Positions 1 to 9,287 are shown, counted from the first letter of the stretch. The stretch is 16,638 bases of DNA from Saccoglossus kowalevskii (GCF_000003605.2 NW_003157255.1:1-16638), one strand, 5' to 3'. The notes: generated from the sequence alone by a model not told the origin. Translations and numbers: made by a program.

Positions 1-151
1 GTTGCTATGGCAACGGTGGGGCAACAAAAATTTTCAGATTTTTCCTTATAACTAGGGTTAAGGTGTGACCTACCTGCCAAGTTTGAACGAAATCGGCCAA
101 GCCAAAAAAATCACAGAAGAAATAATACGTGAACACTGGAACACTGGAAAT

Positions 152-186
152 GTACACACACAGACACACACACACACACACACACA
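152..186. repeat. (CA)n microsatellite
   Basis: Near-perfect CA/AC dinucleotide tract with one GA interruption. It is a simple repeat of the kind common in animal genomes. The small open frames over it on both strands (Thr-His or Val-Cys repeats) are artefacts of the repeat. Confidence 0.95.
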
Positions 187-296
187 AAACGACAAAAGTG
201 ATTATAAGGGCAATCCTAGCGGAGCGGATCGCCAACAAAACGATGACACAGGAAGGAATGGGAAGCTTGAGATGCGTTTATAAAGTGCAAAAATGA

Positions 297-953
297 TTAA
301 AGAACGCTGTAGCACGAAATCTGTATTCCTCAAAGCTAACTAATGTTAACAAAGAATCCAATATGTTGGTCAATTTATTGAATTATTTGGAGATACCATA
401 TGACCAACTGTTATTGATTTCTAACTATAAAGACACATTAGAAGGTATTCAACGTAGACAATACTCTACAGGTAGACTAATTAACACATATTAGCGATAT
501 CTTGTTTGAATTTGTTTATGATCTGGAGAAAAAATGCACTGTATAGAATTTGTGCACCTGGAAGGTTCTAATGCTCTGAAAGTAGCCAATCAAATGTTAC
601 AGAAGGATAATGACTTATTCCAAAAGTGGCTAAGAATATTTGCTGACTATAAATATCCTGTCAATCTCCTAGAAGAAAAAGGTCCAAGAAACGAGTGCAA
701 AGATGTCTGCTTGAATCTAGTTAACTTGTCTGTAGCAATCACCACTATTCACAAAGAGTTGATCTCTTCATATATGTTAGTTGCCAACAATACATTTCAA
801 AAAGAAATACTTAGCAAAATGGGAAAGAAAAAAGACATGCCCATCGTCATGTGTTTACTGCAGGTTCATCTAGACAAAGAAAAAAGAAAAAGACCACCTC
901 GAACCAAGCAAATTTCCAAGAGGAAACGTATTGTATGTATAAAATTTCCATGA
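297..953 (+). pseudogene. Decayed open frame of unknown function
   Basis: I do not recognise this gene. One reading frame runs from 297 and contains stops at 492, 507 and 519, then stays open from an ATG at 534 to 953 (139 codons). The first part (297-491) reads as ordinary protein with Leu/Tyr-rich helices, e.g. LEIPYDQLLLISNYKDTLEG. Around 496-535 the +1 frame looks better (DILFEFVYDLEKK), which suggests a frameshift. The long part is mixed helical, with NLVNLSVAITTIHKELISS in the middle and a Lys/Arg-rich end (residues about 115-135) like a basic tail. No domain or catalytic motif is evident. An AATAAA follows at 1040-1045. It could be a dead host exon, a transposon remnant, or chance; the balanced amino-acid composition favours former coding. 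Confidence 0.4.
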
Positions 954-1628
954 TTTGCGATGTACAGCAAAACCGGTTCACAGTATTTTTTTCGATGTTT
1001 TTTGTTTCCATTGTTTGGGACATTACCACTGCCTGTCTAAATAAAGGTATATTGTCTTGACTGTGCAGGCCGGAGTGTCACAGTGAGATTAAAGAGTAGG
1101 TGATAATTAGGGACATCTTTCCTACTTGCTACCAGAAACAGCTGGAAACCTGCCACCCTCTGTACAGACCCTTAAAGGTTGTAATAGTTGTGCCATTATA
1201 TTTTATTTACCATTATGTGTATTCGCTTGACAAGACTACTGTATAAATTCACACAACTGTATACAAATCTATAGAAGTCCATACTTGGCACAGAGTTGCA
1301 CAAGTCATTCAAATACAGAAATACTCCATCTACAATTACAAGTTGCAAGAATTGTTTGAAATTGCAGTTGCCAATGATAAAAAATGTTGATATGCACTTT
1401 TTCTCTTTTCTGATGTAAGCATGTTAGTTATTTAAACTGTTTTATAACTGATAGCCCAAATGAGAATAAAAGTTTGTTTGAATGCTTAAATTAAGAAAAG
1501 TCTGCCGAGATACAATTTACAACCAGATTAGAATGTGCACACATTTTAGTATCTAGCATGACGGAAATTTCTTTCCGAATTGATAAAGGGATCAGTGTTA
1601 ACTACTTAACATGTAATCATTAATCAGG
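954..1628. other. Non-coding stretch with AATAAA signals
   Basis: AT-rich DNA with no supported gene on either strand. Plus-strand AATAAA hexamers occur at 1040-1045 and near 1464, so part may be the 3' untranslated region of the decayed frame upstream. No repeat structure was seen. Confidence 0.4.
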
Positions 1629-1853
1629 TCAGTTTTTTACACCAAATATCTTCCTTCTTTTGCTTTTCTTCAGTGCCTCGTCTGTGTGCATGTGATAGGG
1701 TAAAACAGCATATCCTGTTTTGTCCATGACTGCAGCATTTGACTTTTTTGACTGACTTCCCTGTGTTAACAATATCGTGTTTATATTTTTCCCGAATTGG
1801 GTATAAGTTGGCTTATTGTTAGAACCATTCATACTGCGTTGGGGATAAAACAA
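1629..1853 (-). CDS. Possible exon, Lys-rich C-terminal tail
   Basis: This minus-strand open frame lies just downstream of the P-element-like exons on the same strand. It reads FGKNINTILLTQGSQSKKSN in the middle and ends in a basic stretch (KKSKRRKIF) before a stop, the sort of tail seen at protein C-termini. I found no clear acceptor or polyadenylation signal, and no family is recognised. It could be a terminal exon of the neighbouring gene or chance; the evidence is weak. Confidence 0.25.
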   Translation of the reverse strand: MFYPQRSMNGSNNKPTYTQFGKNINTILLTQGSQSKKSNAAVMDKTGYAVLPYHMHTDEALKKSKRRKIFGVKN

Positions 1854-1894
1854 GTTTTCTACAACATTAGAGTTTACTACCCCTGGAATGATAT

Positions 1895-1905
1895 CCCCCC
1901 CCCCC
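1895..1905. repeat. Poly-C run (11)
   Basis: Eleven consecutive C, unusual in this AT-rich setting. A poly-G run of similar length lies about 870 bp to the right, so the pair is in inverted orientation. Confidence 0.9.
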
Positions 1906-1937
1906 TCAGAATTTCAATTTGTTTTTACAGATTTGTT

Positions 1938-2482
1938 TTAGTCATTCCTCGTCTCCTTGGACATGAGAGCACTATTTTTCCTTTTATCAGCCTGCATTTC
2001 ACTGAGCAAACTATTCCAATGCACATTTGTTTTTTCAACAAGGCGTTTATCTTCGTAACTTGTTATTGGCCTCATGTCTCGGAAATTTGAAACCAATTTT
2101 GATGTGTGAGTGAGGAGTTCAATGGTTTTGGTCGGAGTCCATTTCTCGATATCATCTGACCGTGAAGGACCTTTGGTATGCATGTAAAGCAAACAAGAAT
2201 ATATAGAAAATATTGTTCTTTGATAGTTTTAAGTGAAGCATGATTGTCTGCCCAAGATGTGATAAATAACTAGGGAAAAATACACCTTCTTTCTCGATTT
2301 ACAGACACAGACTTACCACCATTAAATGCAATCTTATCGAGTACTTGCTCTGCAAGGTGGTTGGGCATCTTGATGCTTGCTTGGTCAGGGTGCAAATGTT
2401 CATCACTTAGTTTTTAGTGCCCTCCGATGAGATTGTTGGCAACATCATGGAGACATGTGCACGCATGTGAAATTGGTAAACG
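1938..2482 (-). pseudogene. P-element/THAP9-like transposase fragment (two exons)
   Basis: On the minus strand, 2482-2417 is open and contains LHDVANNLI, then a TAA (2416-2414), then exon A (2413-2317). Exon A reads KLSDEHLHPDQASIKM and continues NHLAEQVLDK. This resembles the conserved P-element/THAP9 block 'KL...H..P....KM...LA.QV'. Exon A ends at a consensus donor GTAAGT (2316-2311). After a 146-bp intron, exon B starts after an AG at 2172-2171 in matching phase (G|GT) and runs to a stop at 1938. It contains WTPTKTIELL and HWNSLLSEM, compatible with the helical segment that follows in these transposases. The acceptor has a weak pyrimidine tract. The N-terminal THAP domain and RNase H-like catalytic core are not visible, so this is a fragment. 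The family call rests on motif memory and is moderate. Confidence 0.45.
2171..2316 (-). other. Intron between P-like exons A and B
   Basis: The donor is GTAAGT and the acceptor is CAAAG before GTCC. Joining the exons preserves the reading frame across a split Gly codon, which is the main support that this is a genuine intron rather than spacer. Confidence 0.45.
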
Positions 2483-3213
2483 CTAAACTACAAACATGGA
2501 TAACTAATATCTTGGGAGATTGTCACAATCTACTGTTGTTAAGCCAGGTAACTACTTTGCTATTGGGTTGAGTGGATTTGGCAACTCTTATCTAAATTGT
2601 TGTTTACCTATGAAGCTCAGGTATTTCTTGCACCAAGTCCACCGAGACGTGGATAACCGGATTTGGGTTCCGGTGCGAATCGCCCTATTTCATAAAAATA
2701 ATCTTTTCCGAATCTTGGGCTAACCAATTTGGGATGGAGAGAAGCAAACATGCATTTATACCGCCTGGGGGGGGGGGGCGACTAACTTGTCAAATAGAGA
2801 TAAATGAAATACAAATGTAAATATTAAACAAATTTAATATTTAAACTAATAATTCATTCAATATAAGAATGCCATGGCAACAATATGTCTTAGTACAACG
2901 GCAGTATCTGAACATTACAAAATATGTGCTTCACAAAAAAAAATAAACAAAAAGAGGAAAGTTGAGTCTATGCTATGTCCCGCCCCAAGAAATGGTAGCG
3001 TCCAAAAGTACCGCTATCCAAATTAAGTAAAGCTAAAAATTACACAGCGATGATTTGTAAGCTATAGTCAAACCGCCAAAAACATGAACAATTGCGGGGT
3101 AATGTCACTCCAAACTAAATTACTGGGGCAAAAACAGACTCACGCTATCCACTAATTACTTTGTGAAATTTACAGCGAGAACACAATAGCTTTACCACTA
3201 TCGTCAGTTCTCA
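2483..3213. other. No gene recognised; includes poly-G run
   Basis: AT-rich sequence with a 12-base poly-G run at 2767-2778 and a GC-box-like CCGCCCC near 2979. A short plus-strand open frame at 2520-2723 has no recognisable content. No THAP exon for the minus-strand P-like fragment could be found here. Confidence 0.5.
2767..2778. repeat. Poly-G run (12)
   Basis: Twelve consecutive G, inverted relative to the poly-C run at 1895. Confidence 0.9.
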
Positions 3214-3279
3214 TTAAATGATACATACTACAATAATAAACTTATGTCCAAAAAAATATGGTATGATGTCAAAAATCGC

Positions 3280-3530
3280 CAACCGGCTCACAACGTTCTG
3301 TACCACTGACCACGAGGCAAGTATAATTAGCGATGACGCAATGGCGTCGCCAGAGAACACGGCCACTCTCACATCATGTTCTCCGTTCTTCTTGTGCCCG
3401 GAGTGGCGTGACGTCGTTTGACGCACAAATCATCGCAGCGAGTGTCAACGAGTGTCAATCATGAGGCCAAAACTTTTCCATGACGTCACAAATACGGGTT
3501 ACCATAATAAAAAACGCACGGGCCCGTAAT
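3280..3530. promoter_or_regulatory. CpG-rich patch with CRE-type sites
   Basis: CpG dinucleotides are dense here compared with the AT-rich flanks. Several CRE/ATF-like sites are visible: GATGACGCAAT near 3334, GTGACGTC near 3409 and a full palindromic TGACGTCA within ATGACGTCACA at about 3481-3488. A 10-bp direct repeat CGAGTGTCAA occurs twice near 3440-3460. This looks like a small TATA-less promoter. If functional it could drive the minus-strand P-like gene or an unseen gene. Short open frames on both strands here are probably by-products of the GC content. Confidence 0.4.
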
Positions 3531-4023
3531 AACAAGGTATATAAAGAAAACTACATAGATTTAAAGAAACAGTAAAATTACCCTTGTACAAGGTGAAATA
3601 AATTGTTGATAATACTGATAATGATAATACAGTATCTGGGCCTGGTGTTATAGGTTGGTGTGGAAAGTAATTGCTTTGCAGATGAGAATATTTTCTCAAG
3701 TTTTTAGGCTTTGTGTACGTTGATAGAAAAGTGTGATTATGAATATTTTAATTACCTTATCAAATGTTTGATACAATTGCAAATAGTGTTTTTAGTCTCA
3801 GGGTGTCTGTCTTTTCTGTAGTGCAGATGTACACCTGTCTCCAGCATATACCATAGTACGAGGGCTATTTTCCAACTACAACATTTCAAAGTAAAAGTAA
3901 AAAAATAATTAAAGCTGAACAAATCTGAGTTACGACTAACATAGTAGTTTTTTATGCACTAAAATATGCTTTATAATGAATATAATTCAATTTGAGACAT
4001 AGAACTGGAACACAGTTATCTAT
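3531..4023. other. No gene recognised
   Basis: AT-rich sequence with no convincing open frame. The only mark is TACGAGGGC at 3857, which resembles the terminus of some mariner elements (see findings). Confidence 0.5.
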
Positions 4024-4155
4024 AATTGATGACTGAGCATAGAAAGAAGTTATGTTTAAAAGGCTATTTCTACACCCACCCAAATTATGGTTAGCCTTAG
4101 GTATGAATGCTCATTATGGCACTCAATATGCAATTTTGGAGCGATTCACCATCGT
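4024..4155 (+). repeat. Diverged direct repeat, copy 1
   Basis: Shares an ordered set of blocks with 4562-4694: AATTGATGACTGAGCATAG, TTCTACACCCAC, GGTTAGC.TTAGGTATGAA, and TTGGAGC.ATTCAC. The copies differ by substitutions and small indels, so the duplication is old or both are members of a dispersed family. No coding potential is seen. Confidence 0.75.
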
Positions 4156-4561
4156 TTTATGCAGGTGACAGGGAAAGCCTACTGCTATGTGTAAGAATGA
4201 TTTGGTACATATAATAACCATCGAAACAAAATAGTTTTATACACGCAATGTGTGAATGGAATTTTGCACACCAGGGTACTTTTGTTTTTATGACTTCTTA
4301 CCCAACTAAGAAGTGTAATATGCATCTTTGGCTGGTAAGGCAGGCATTCCAAGACCCTTAATGAATAATGTCATTCAAGTAATTTTTAAAGAGAAACATT
4401 TTGCAACTCATCTAAGAAAAGCAAATATTCTTATTGTTGTTGGTGGTGCCATTTCACATCTAAATAAGGAAATATAATTGACATTTTTCTCGATTTTATT
4501 CATACACTGACAACTTTTATGTGGAATAAATCATGTGCACGTGAGAGTAAGTGTCAAATGT

Positions 4562-4694
4562 TAATTGATGACTGAGCATAGTAAGTAGTTGTTTCAAAGG
4601 TTCATTCTACACCCACTCAGGTTAGCATTAGGTATGAACGGTGATTATGACACTTATTGTGCTCATTAATGTGTCACGTTGGAGCAATTCACTA
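4562..4694 (+). repeat. Diverged direct repeat, copy 2
   Basis: Second copy of the block at 4024-4155, offset by about 538 bp and in the same orientation. The order of conserved blocks is retained. Sequence between the copies shows no clear further similarity by eye. Confidence 0.75.
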
Positions 4695-4993
4695 TAGATA
4701 TATGGTTCTCTTTTTCAAACACCCGGCATACACTATTTACTTGTTTTTCGTTTATTTTCCATCACACGCAGGTAATTGAGCCATAAATTGAGTCTTAATC
4801 ATTTAAGGAGACACTCTTCAGACTGATATAATTGATAATGTTACAATGCTAGGAGTCAATGTCTATGTGAAATGGAAAACGCCCTCTATTGACGACCCAT
4901 CACTCTTTTCTCGTGGCGACCATGTTCTTTTGAAGTAAAATTCAAGCAAAATTCAATTTAATTCTCCTCACTCGTTTTTAATATAAAGGTTTC

Positions 4994-5905
4994 ATGAACA
5001 TTTCTTGCGGGCGAAACGAAAGTGACTCTCTCCAGCCCCGCACATTATTTGGTGGCATGAATAACCAGATCAGTAATACGCTCACAGAGGGGTACTTAGA
5101 AGACGACAGCCATAGGCGGGGAGACACTGTTGAAAAAAGAAATTGACGAGATGAAAAATGAACTCCAATATCTGGAGTCCCAGCACAGAAATCTTGCCAA
5201 CAAATACTGGCAGAATCCACTGTGGAAATTGCCACCTATACGCTGGTCATAGTGCCAACCGATGTCATAATGACAAATGCGTTACAGCAGAGCAGTGGGA
5301 TGATTGAATGCCCGCTGGCACGAGGAAGAAAACCAAGACTTCGCAAAAATAAATGGAAAAATATCAAAGTTATTAACATAAATTAAAGCGAAGAAAATGG
5401 CGTTAAAAGACAGGCATACGAGTCATCGCAATCAATGTTTGGAGAAAAAAATACATGTCGCCTTGATTCGTAGCAACCAGAAAAAATATCTTTTTCAAAC
5501 GACAAGTGGAAGTTTAGCCACACGAATTGCCGTACTGAATGTCGACAAGGAAATTTAGATAAACATTTTAAGGGAAAAGTGCCGACAAATGACGAATCTA
5601 CGATATTCGAAAACGAAATCGGCCATGGCAATCCAGTGAAAAAGAAGCTAGTAACGAACTCAGTATTTCCCGTGAAATTTCCTGAAAAAAACACACCAAA
5701 GAATCAAACACCGAAAAACAAAATACGCCAGAATGCAAAGTACCGATGACTTGTACTACAAGCATCATAACACCTAATCGTAGTACCTCCACCGATAGCA
5801 CCAGTGAACGATTGTTTGATGACGCAGTCATACGGGATTACACCGTATTACCCTATGTATTATCAGTACCCACACGCATGTATCCATGTCAATGGGAAAG
5901 CATAA
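4994..5905 (+). pseudogene. Broken gene: coiled coil, zinc-knuckle-like motif, Tyr/Pro-rich tail
   Basis: No named family is recognised. An ATG at 4994 opens a 50-residue acidic/polar segment (to 5146). The next frame carries a helical stretch, EIDEMKNELQYLESQHRNLA, with coiled-coil character. A further shift gives CGNCHLYAGHSANRC from 5221, a C-x2-C-x5-H-x4-C pattern resembling a zinc knuckle, followed by another Cys five residues on. The original frame resumes and reads Lys/Asn-rich, hydrophilic protein with stops at 5384, 5471, 5747 and 5768. It ends in a Tyr/Pro-rich tail (from 5819, YPMYYQYP) with a stop at 5903. Zinc finger plus coiled coil plus low-complexity tail suggests a nucleic-acid-binding accessory protein of a mobile element, but that is inference. 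At least two frameshifts and four stops show it is dead. Confidence 0.45.
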
Positions 5906-6000
5906 TGCCACCATCGAATACCGAACAGCCGTTGCCAAACACTGAATACATGATTCCATATATGAAAACAACCGATGAAACCAAAATTCAACATCATTAG

Positions 6001-6442
6001 CTTTTTGAATGTTTTTTTTTTTTACATTGATTTGCTCAGCTGTGTGCATGCTTCTATTTTTCACTTATTAATCTAATCAATTTTATACTAGATCGGAACG
6101 CTATATTGTTTTTTTACTGGCCCATGGTGTTCAAGTGTACAATCAAGATTTTTTAAAATTATCTCTCTTTTGAAATAAATGGTTATTACAAACATTCATT
6201 GTGTGTTTTAATCTAGGTTAATGAAAGTATGTTTAAGTAAGTTAAGTCTCCTCAGACTAAACACATTTTATTTGGTGCCACAGTGGTAACACCTCCTTTG
6301 TTGTGATTAGATACATTGTATTAACATCAAAGTGTAAAATGCCGATGCTGTCCCTGAAAGCGCTATAACAGACAGTAAAGAAAGGACTACTAAAAATAGT
6401 TGGAGTCGGAGGTACAAGAGATACACACTGTGTGTAACAATT
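6001..6442. other. No gene recognised
   Basis: AT-rich spacer. Minus-strand open frames here are short and composition-driven. Nothing else is supported. Confidence 0.4.
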
Positions 6443-6664
6443 GTGCAGAGAATGGCATATCATCTGAAATCAGGAAAACATTCCGTGAATGAAAATGATG
6501 AAGTTTATCGAAATGTGATGCAAGAGTGTAGTAGAAAAACAAAAGTGAAGCTACGTAAAAAAAAGAAGACACAGAGAACGACCGTGGAAAATACAAGTAA
6601 ACAAAATACCGCCACATCTCCAAATTCATCCTCGAGCACTCAACGCGTACTTGCTTCTGGAAAA
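6443..6664 (+). CDS. Possible exon, Lys/Arg- then Ser/Thr-rich
   Basis: An open stretch reading HLKSGKHSVNENDEVYRN, then a strongly basic run (KLRKKKKTQR), then a Thr/Asn/Ser-rich segment, directly abutting the mariner remnant. The composition is like a disordered nuclear-protein region. No start context, splice signal or family is evident. It may be a host or transposon exon interrupted by the mariner, or chance. Confidence 0.2.
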
Positions 6665-6665
6665 T

Positions 6666-7229
6666 TGTGTAAAACGCTGGCATCGTGAATTCAAACATGG
6701 TCGGAAGTCTGTGGAAACAGCTCCCAGACCTAGTCGTCCCTTTTCTGTCCATTGACGAGGCATCTGTCTGTCAAGTTGAGGCAGCCATTTTGGAAGACTG
6801 AGTAGTGATGACAGATTTCCTGGCAAAGAGTACCACAATTACAGGAACCTATTACGCTTCACTTTTGATGAAATTAAGAGAAGCTATCAAAATCAAGAGA
6901 CGGGGCAAGATCAGCAAAGGTATCCTCTTCCTGCAGGACAATGCTCTGGTCTCTCGCATGTCACCAGATCACAAGCACGGGCGTGTGGCTATGAAATCCT
7001 CCCTTATCCCATTAACTCTCCTAACCTTGCACCCTATGACTCATTTTTTCCCAGCCATGAAGTTGTTTTTGAAAGGAAAGCGTTTCCCAGATGATGCAGC
7101 CATGATTTCTGAAGTTACGATGTGGTTGCAGTACCAACCTGGGGTGTTCTACAAATCGGTGTTCAGAGCTGCATCAAACGATGGAAGAAATGCACAACTC
7201 TGGGTGGTTCCTATGTAGAGAAAGACTAA
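6666..7229 (+). pseudogene. Mariner transposase, deleted and frameshifted
   Basis: The N-terminal part shows RWHREFKHGRKSVETAPRP, the mariner 'W...F..GR.S..D..R.GRP' block at the end of the helix-turn-helix region. A frameshift then leads to EASVCQVEAAILED and a TGA near 6800. Directly afterwards the sequence jumps to VVMTDFLAKSTTITGTYYAS, which lies well into the catalytic domain. Roughly 130-140 residues, including the first catalytic Asp, are therefore missing. The second Asp is in LFLQDN. The third lies in NSPNLAPYDSFF, in a different frame. The gap between these Asp codons is 98 nt, against 102 for a DD34D enzyme, so there is a net 4-nt loss. A last frameshift precedes the true end (GGSYVEKD, TAA at 7227-7229). 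It cannot encode an active enzyme. Confidence 0.88.
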
Positions 7230-7274
7230 TAACTGTACCAAGTTTCATTAATCTCCCTGCTATGGGAAATAGGG

Positions 7275-7304
7275 TCAGGCGCATTACTTATTGAACGCTC
7301 CTCG
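7275..7304 (-). repeat. Mariner right terminal inverted repeat
   Basis: Read inward on the minus strand it begins CGAGGAGCGTTCAATAAGTA, characteristic of mariner termini, and is flanked by TA. It lies about 45 bp after the transposase stop, which is normal spacing. Confidence 0.7.
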
Positions 7305-7306
7305 TA

Positions 7307-8848
7307 TTTAAGAAAAAAATCGTCTAGTTGTAGGCATTTGTTGGGATATTCTTCAGACAAAACATTCATACTCAGCTGTCTGGATATGACATTGTCTCGG
7401 ACAAATACTTCTCTTGGCTTAATAACATCAACTGTCTGCTACCAATTTGGGTAAAATGAGCAAGAAGCAATCAACATTAGTGATGTTTGTAATGAAAGGA
7501 ATTATTGATGTCTCCATTCACAGTGCAGTATCGTTATCTCTACGTTCTGGAAAAATGCACTTTTTTAGGCTAGGGCTGGCCTTCAGGAGTTGGAAGGACA
7601 TCGAGGAAAAGTTTTCCATTTATTAGCATTGATTGAGTTAGAGTGTAAATTTTCAAATCAATCTGGATAGTAATTTGATAGATGTCAAGTATGTCAATCT
7701 GTGTCAAAATTCCCTAATTGCATCACATATATTCAATTGTATGTTGATTTGAGACACAAAAGATTATGAATCAAACCCCACCCTGTTAGTGGAAGTATTA
7801 TTACAACTAATCTACTTCATTTTAAAACAACAAGGCGTCCAAGTTATGTGGCCTCACCTCGGGGCGAATTGAAGTAGGCACCACTATGAAACCAAGAGAA
7901 TCACCTAAACATGAACTGCTAGTATCAGATTACATAGATTAACATAAATTCATCCATTCTTCAATGTTATCCGGTTCAGGTAACCTGACCGAGTGGAATT
8001 CACTATGATCATAAGGCAAGTAATAACCTATATTTGTGACCAGTTACAAGAATTATTCATTAACAATAAAGGTAGGGACGGATTTTAAGCCACTTGGTCA
8101 GCGCTACAGATAAACAAATTCTACTTAGTCTTTTTTTGGTGGGGATAACAGAACTAGTCGGTGCTTAACCCCTGTATATACAATTTCATAGTTTAATCAC
8201 ACAAATCTTCAAATAATAAAGAATAAAAGAAAAAAATTACAAATCAAATATTGAAAAGTTTTTTAATTTTGTCTTAAATACCTGCCTTTTAAAGAAATGC
8301 GTTTTCTCATTTTCGACAAATCGCACTCAATGGGAGTCTTTGCGGTTACCCTATCTGTATGTATGCATGTCTGTCTTTTCCACCAGTATCTCAACAACCA
8401 CTATTTTGATATCAATAAAACTTATGCTTTGGGGTAATGCGCAGACATCATTAGTTTTTTGTTGATATCTGTGTATATTAGTGATATCATTTGCATAATA
8501 ATTGACCAATTTTTAGCTGTTCCACTTGTATATCAAGAAATTGTAACTAGATGAGCTGGGATACATCACAGACCTAATTTGTTTAATTGATATTATTTAA
8601 CCTATTTTCAGCTGTTCGCTGGGATTATATATATATATATATATATATAAGGGTATCTGTTTTTAGTATAAACCTCAGTACTGTGGAGCAAATTGTTATT
8701 CTTAAATTTGTAATTGATTTCCAATAATTTCTATATATTATTCATGATTCAATTCCCTCAGCACACAGGAGTTCTTTCTAAGCTTTCTTTGTTTTTTCTC
8801 CCTGACAGCAAAAAAGTCCATCTTATGAATAATGGAATTCTTTGGTTG
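7307..8848. other. Long gene-free AT-rich stretch
   Basis: About 1.5 kb without a supported gene. It contains a (TA)n tract at 8626-8649. A segment near 8320-8450 (CAATGGGAGTCTTTGCGGTTACCCTATCTGTATG..., then CTCAACAACCACTATTTTGA) has the style of dispersed repeats seen in invertebrate genomes. That is an impression, not an identification. Nothing else stands out. Confidence 0.45.
8626..8649. repeat. (TA)n microsatellite
   Basis: Uninterrupted alternating TA tract of about 24 bp. Confidence 0.95.
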
Positions 8849-8896
8849 CACGTGACGTCACAGAATTTACATCCGGGCATTTGCCGCCATCTTGGC
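8849..8896 (+). promoter_or_regulatory. E-box/CRE, ETS-like and YY1 promoter cluster of the THAP gene
   Basis: Within 48 bp there is an E-box CACGTG (8849-8854) overlapping a palindromic CRE TGACGTCA (8853-8860), an ETS-like ACATCCGG (about 8870-8877) and a YY1-type GCCGCCATCTTGG (8883-8895). The cluster lies 70-115 bp upstream of the THAP ATG at 8966, with no TATA box. Such combinations are typical of housekeeping-type TATA-less promoters in animals. It may lie inside, or overlap, the left end of the transposon. Confidence 0.6.
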
Positions 8897-9175
8897 GTAC
8901 ATTCATACGTCGTTGGTTCACTTGTTGAATGCAGTTTTCCGGTGCACGTTGTCTAAACTGAAATTATGCCTGATTTTTGTTGCGTATGTCGATGTAGAAA
9001 TCGGGGAAACTGGGATTCAAACCACTTTGTGAGCATGTGAGAACGCCTTTTCGTCACATATACCTCATTTATCCCGTCAACTTTGAAGTTAGCATAGAAA
9101 AAAAAACGTGGTTTAATATACAAGAGCTGAGATCAGACATGGCTTCGTTCCAGTGTCAGTCTATTTTCTCTAGCG

Positions 9176-9287
9176 GTAAGTCTTGCGCCCTTGTTGGAAT
9201 GAGCATGTACAAAAGATCACGTTTACAACAAAAAATTAGTAATCAAACTGTCATTTATCTTATGTATTTTTGTTGTTGTTTTAATAG
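9176..9287 (+). other. Intron 1 of the THAP transposase
   Basis: The donor is GCG|GTAAGT and the acceptor is TTGTTTTAATAG|GC. Removing the 112 bp restores the expected continuous THAP motif (SSG then SPGDLYDE) in frame, so the intron is well supported. Confidence 0.8.

Larger units (their letters stand above)
6666..7304 (+). mobile_element. Internally deleted mariner (Tc1/mariner) remnant
   Basis: Contains a broken mariner transposase (6666-7229) and a right terminal sequence. The last 30 bp read GGCGCATTACTTATTGAACG followed by CTCCTCG, ending at 7304, then a TA (7305-7306), the target dinucleotide of this superfamily. No matching left terminus lies immediately upstream of 6666, so the left end is lost, diverged or displaced. 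The retained length of about 0.64 kb is roughly half that of a typical 1.3-kb mariner. Confidence 0.8.

Noticed and set aside
5-283. Open frames on both strands across the CA repeat
   Set aside because: Driven by the dinucleotide repeat; no independent protein-like content.
3214-3426. Open frames on both strands in the CpG-rich patch
   Set aside because: Overlapping frames on both strands of a GC-richer patch, with no motif; more likely promoter DNA than coding.
5383-5831. Minus-strand open frames antisense to the zinc-knuckle pseudogene
   Set aside because: Shadow of the plus-strand former coding sequence, whose composition is more convincing.
8479-8620. Similar phrases ending in AGCTGTTC suggesting a duplicated unit
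   Set aside because: Similarity is limited to short AT-rich words; not distinguishable from chance by eye.
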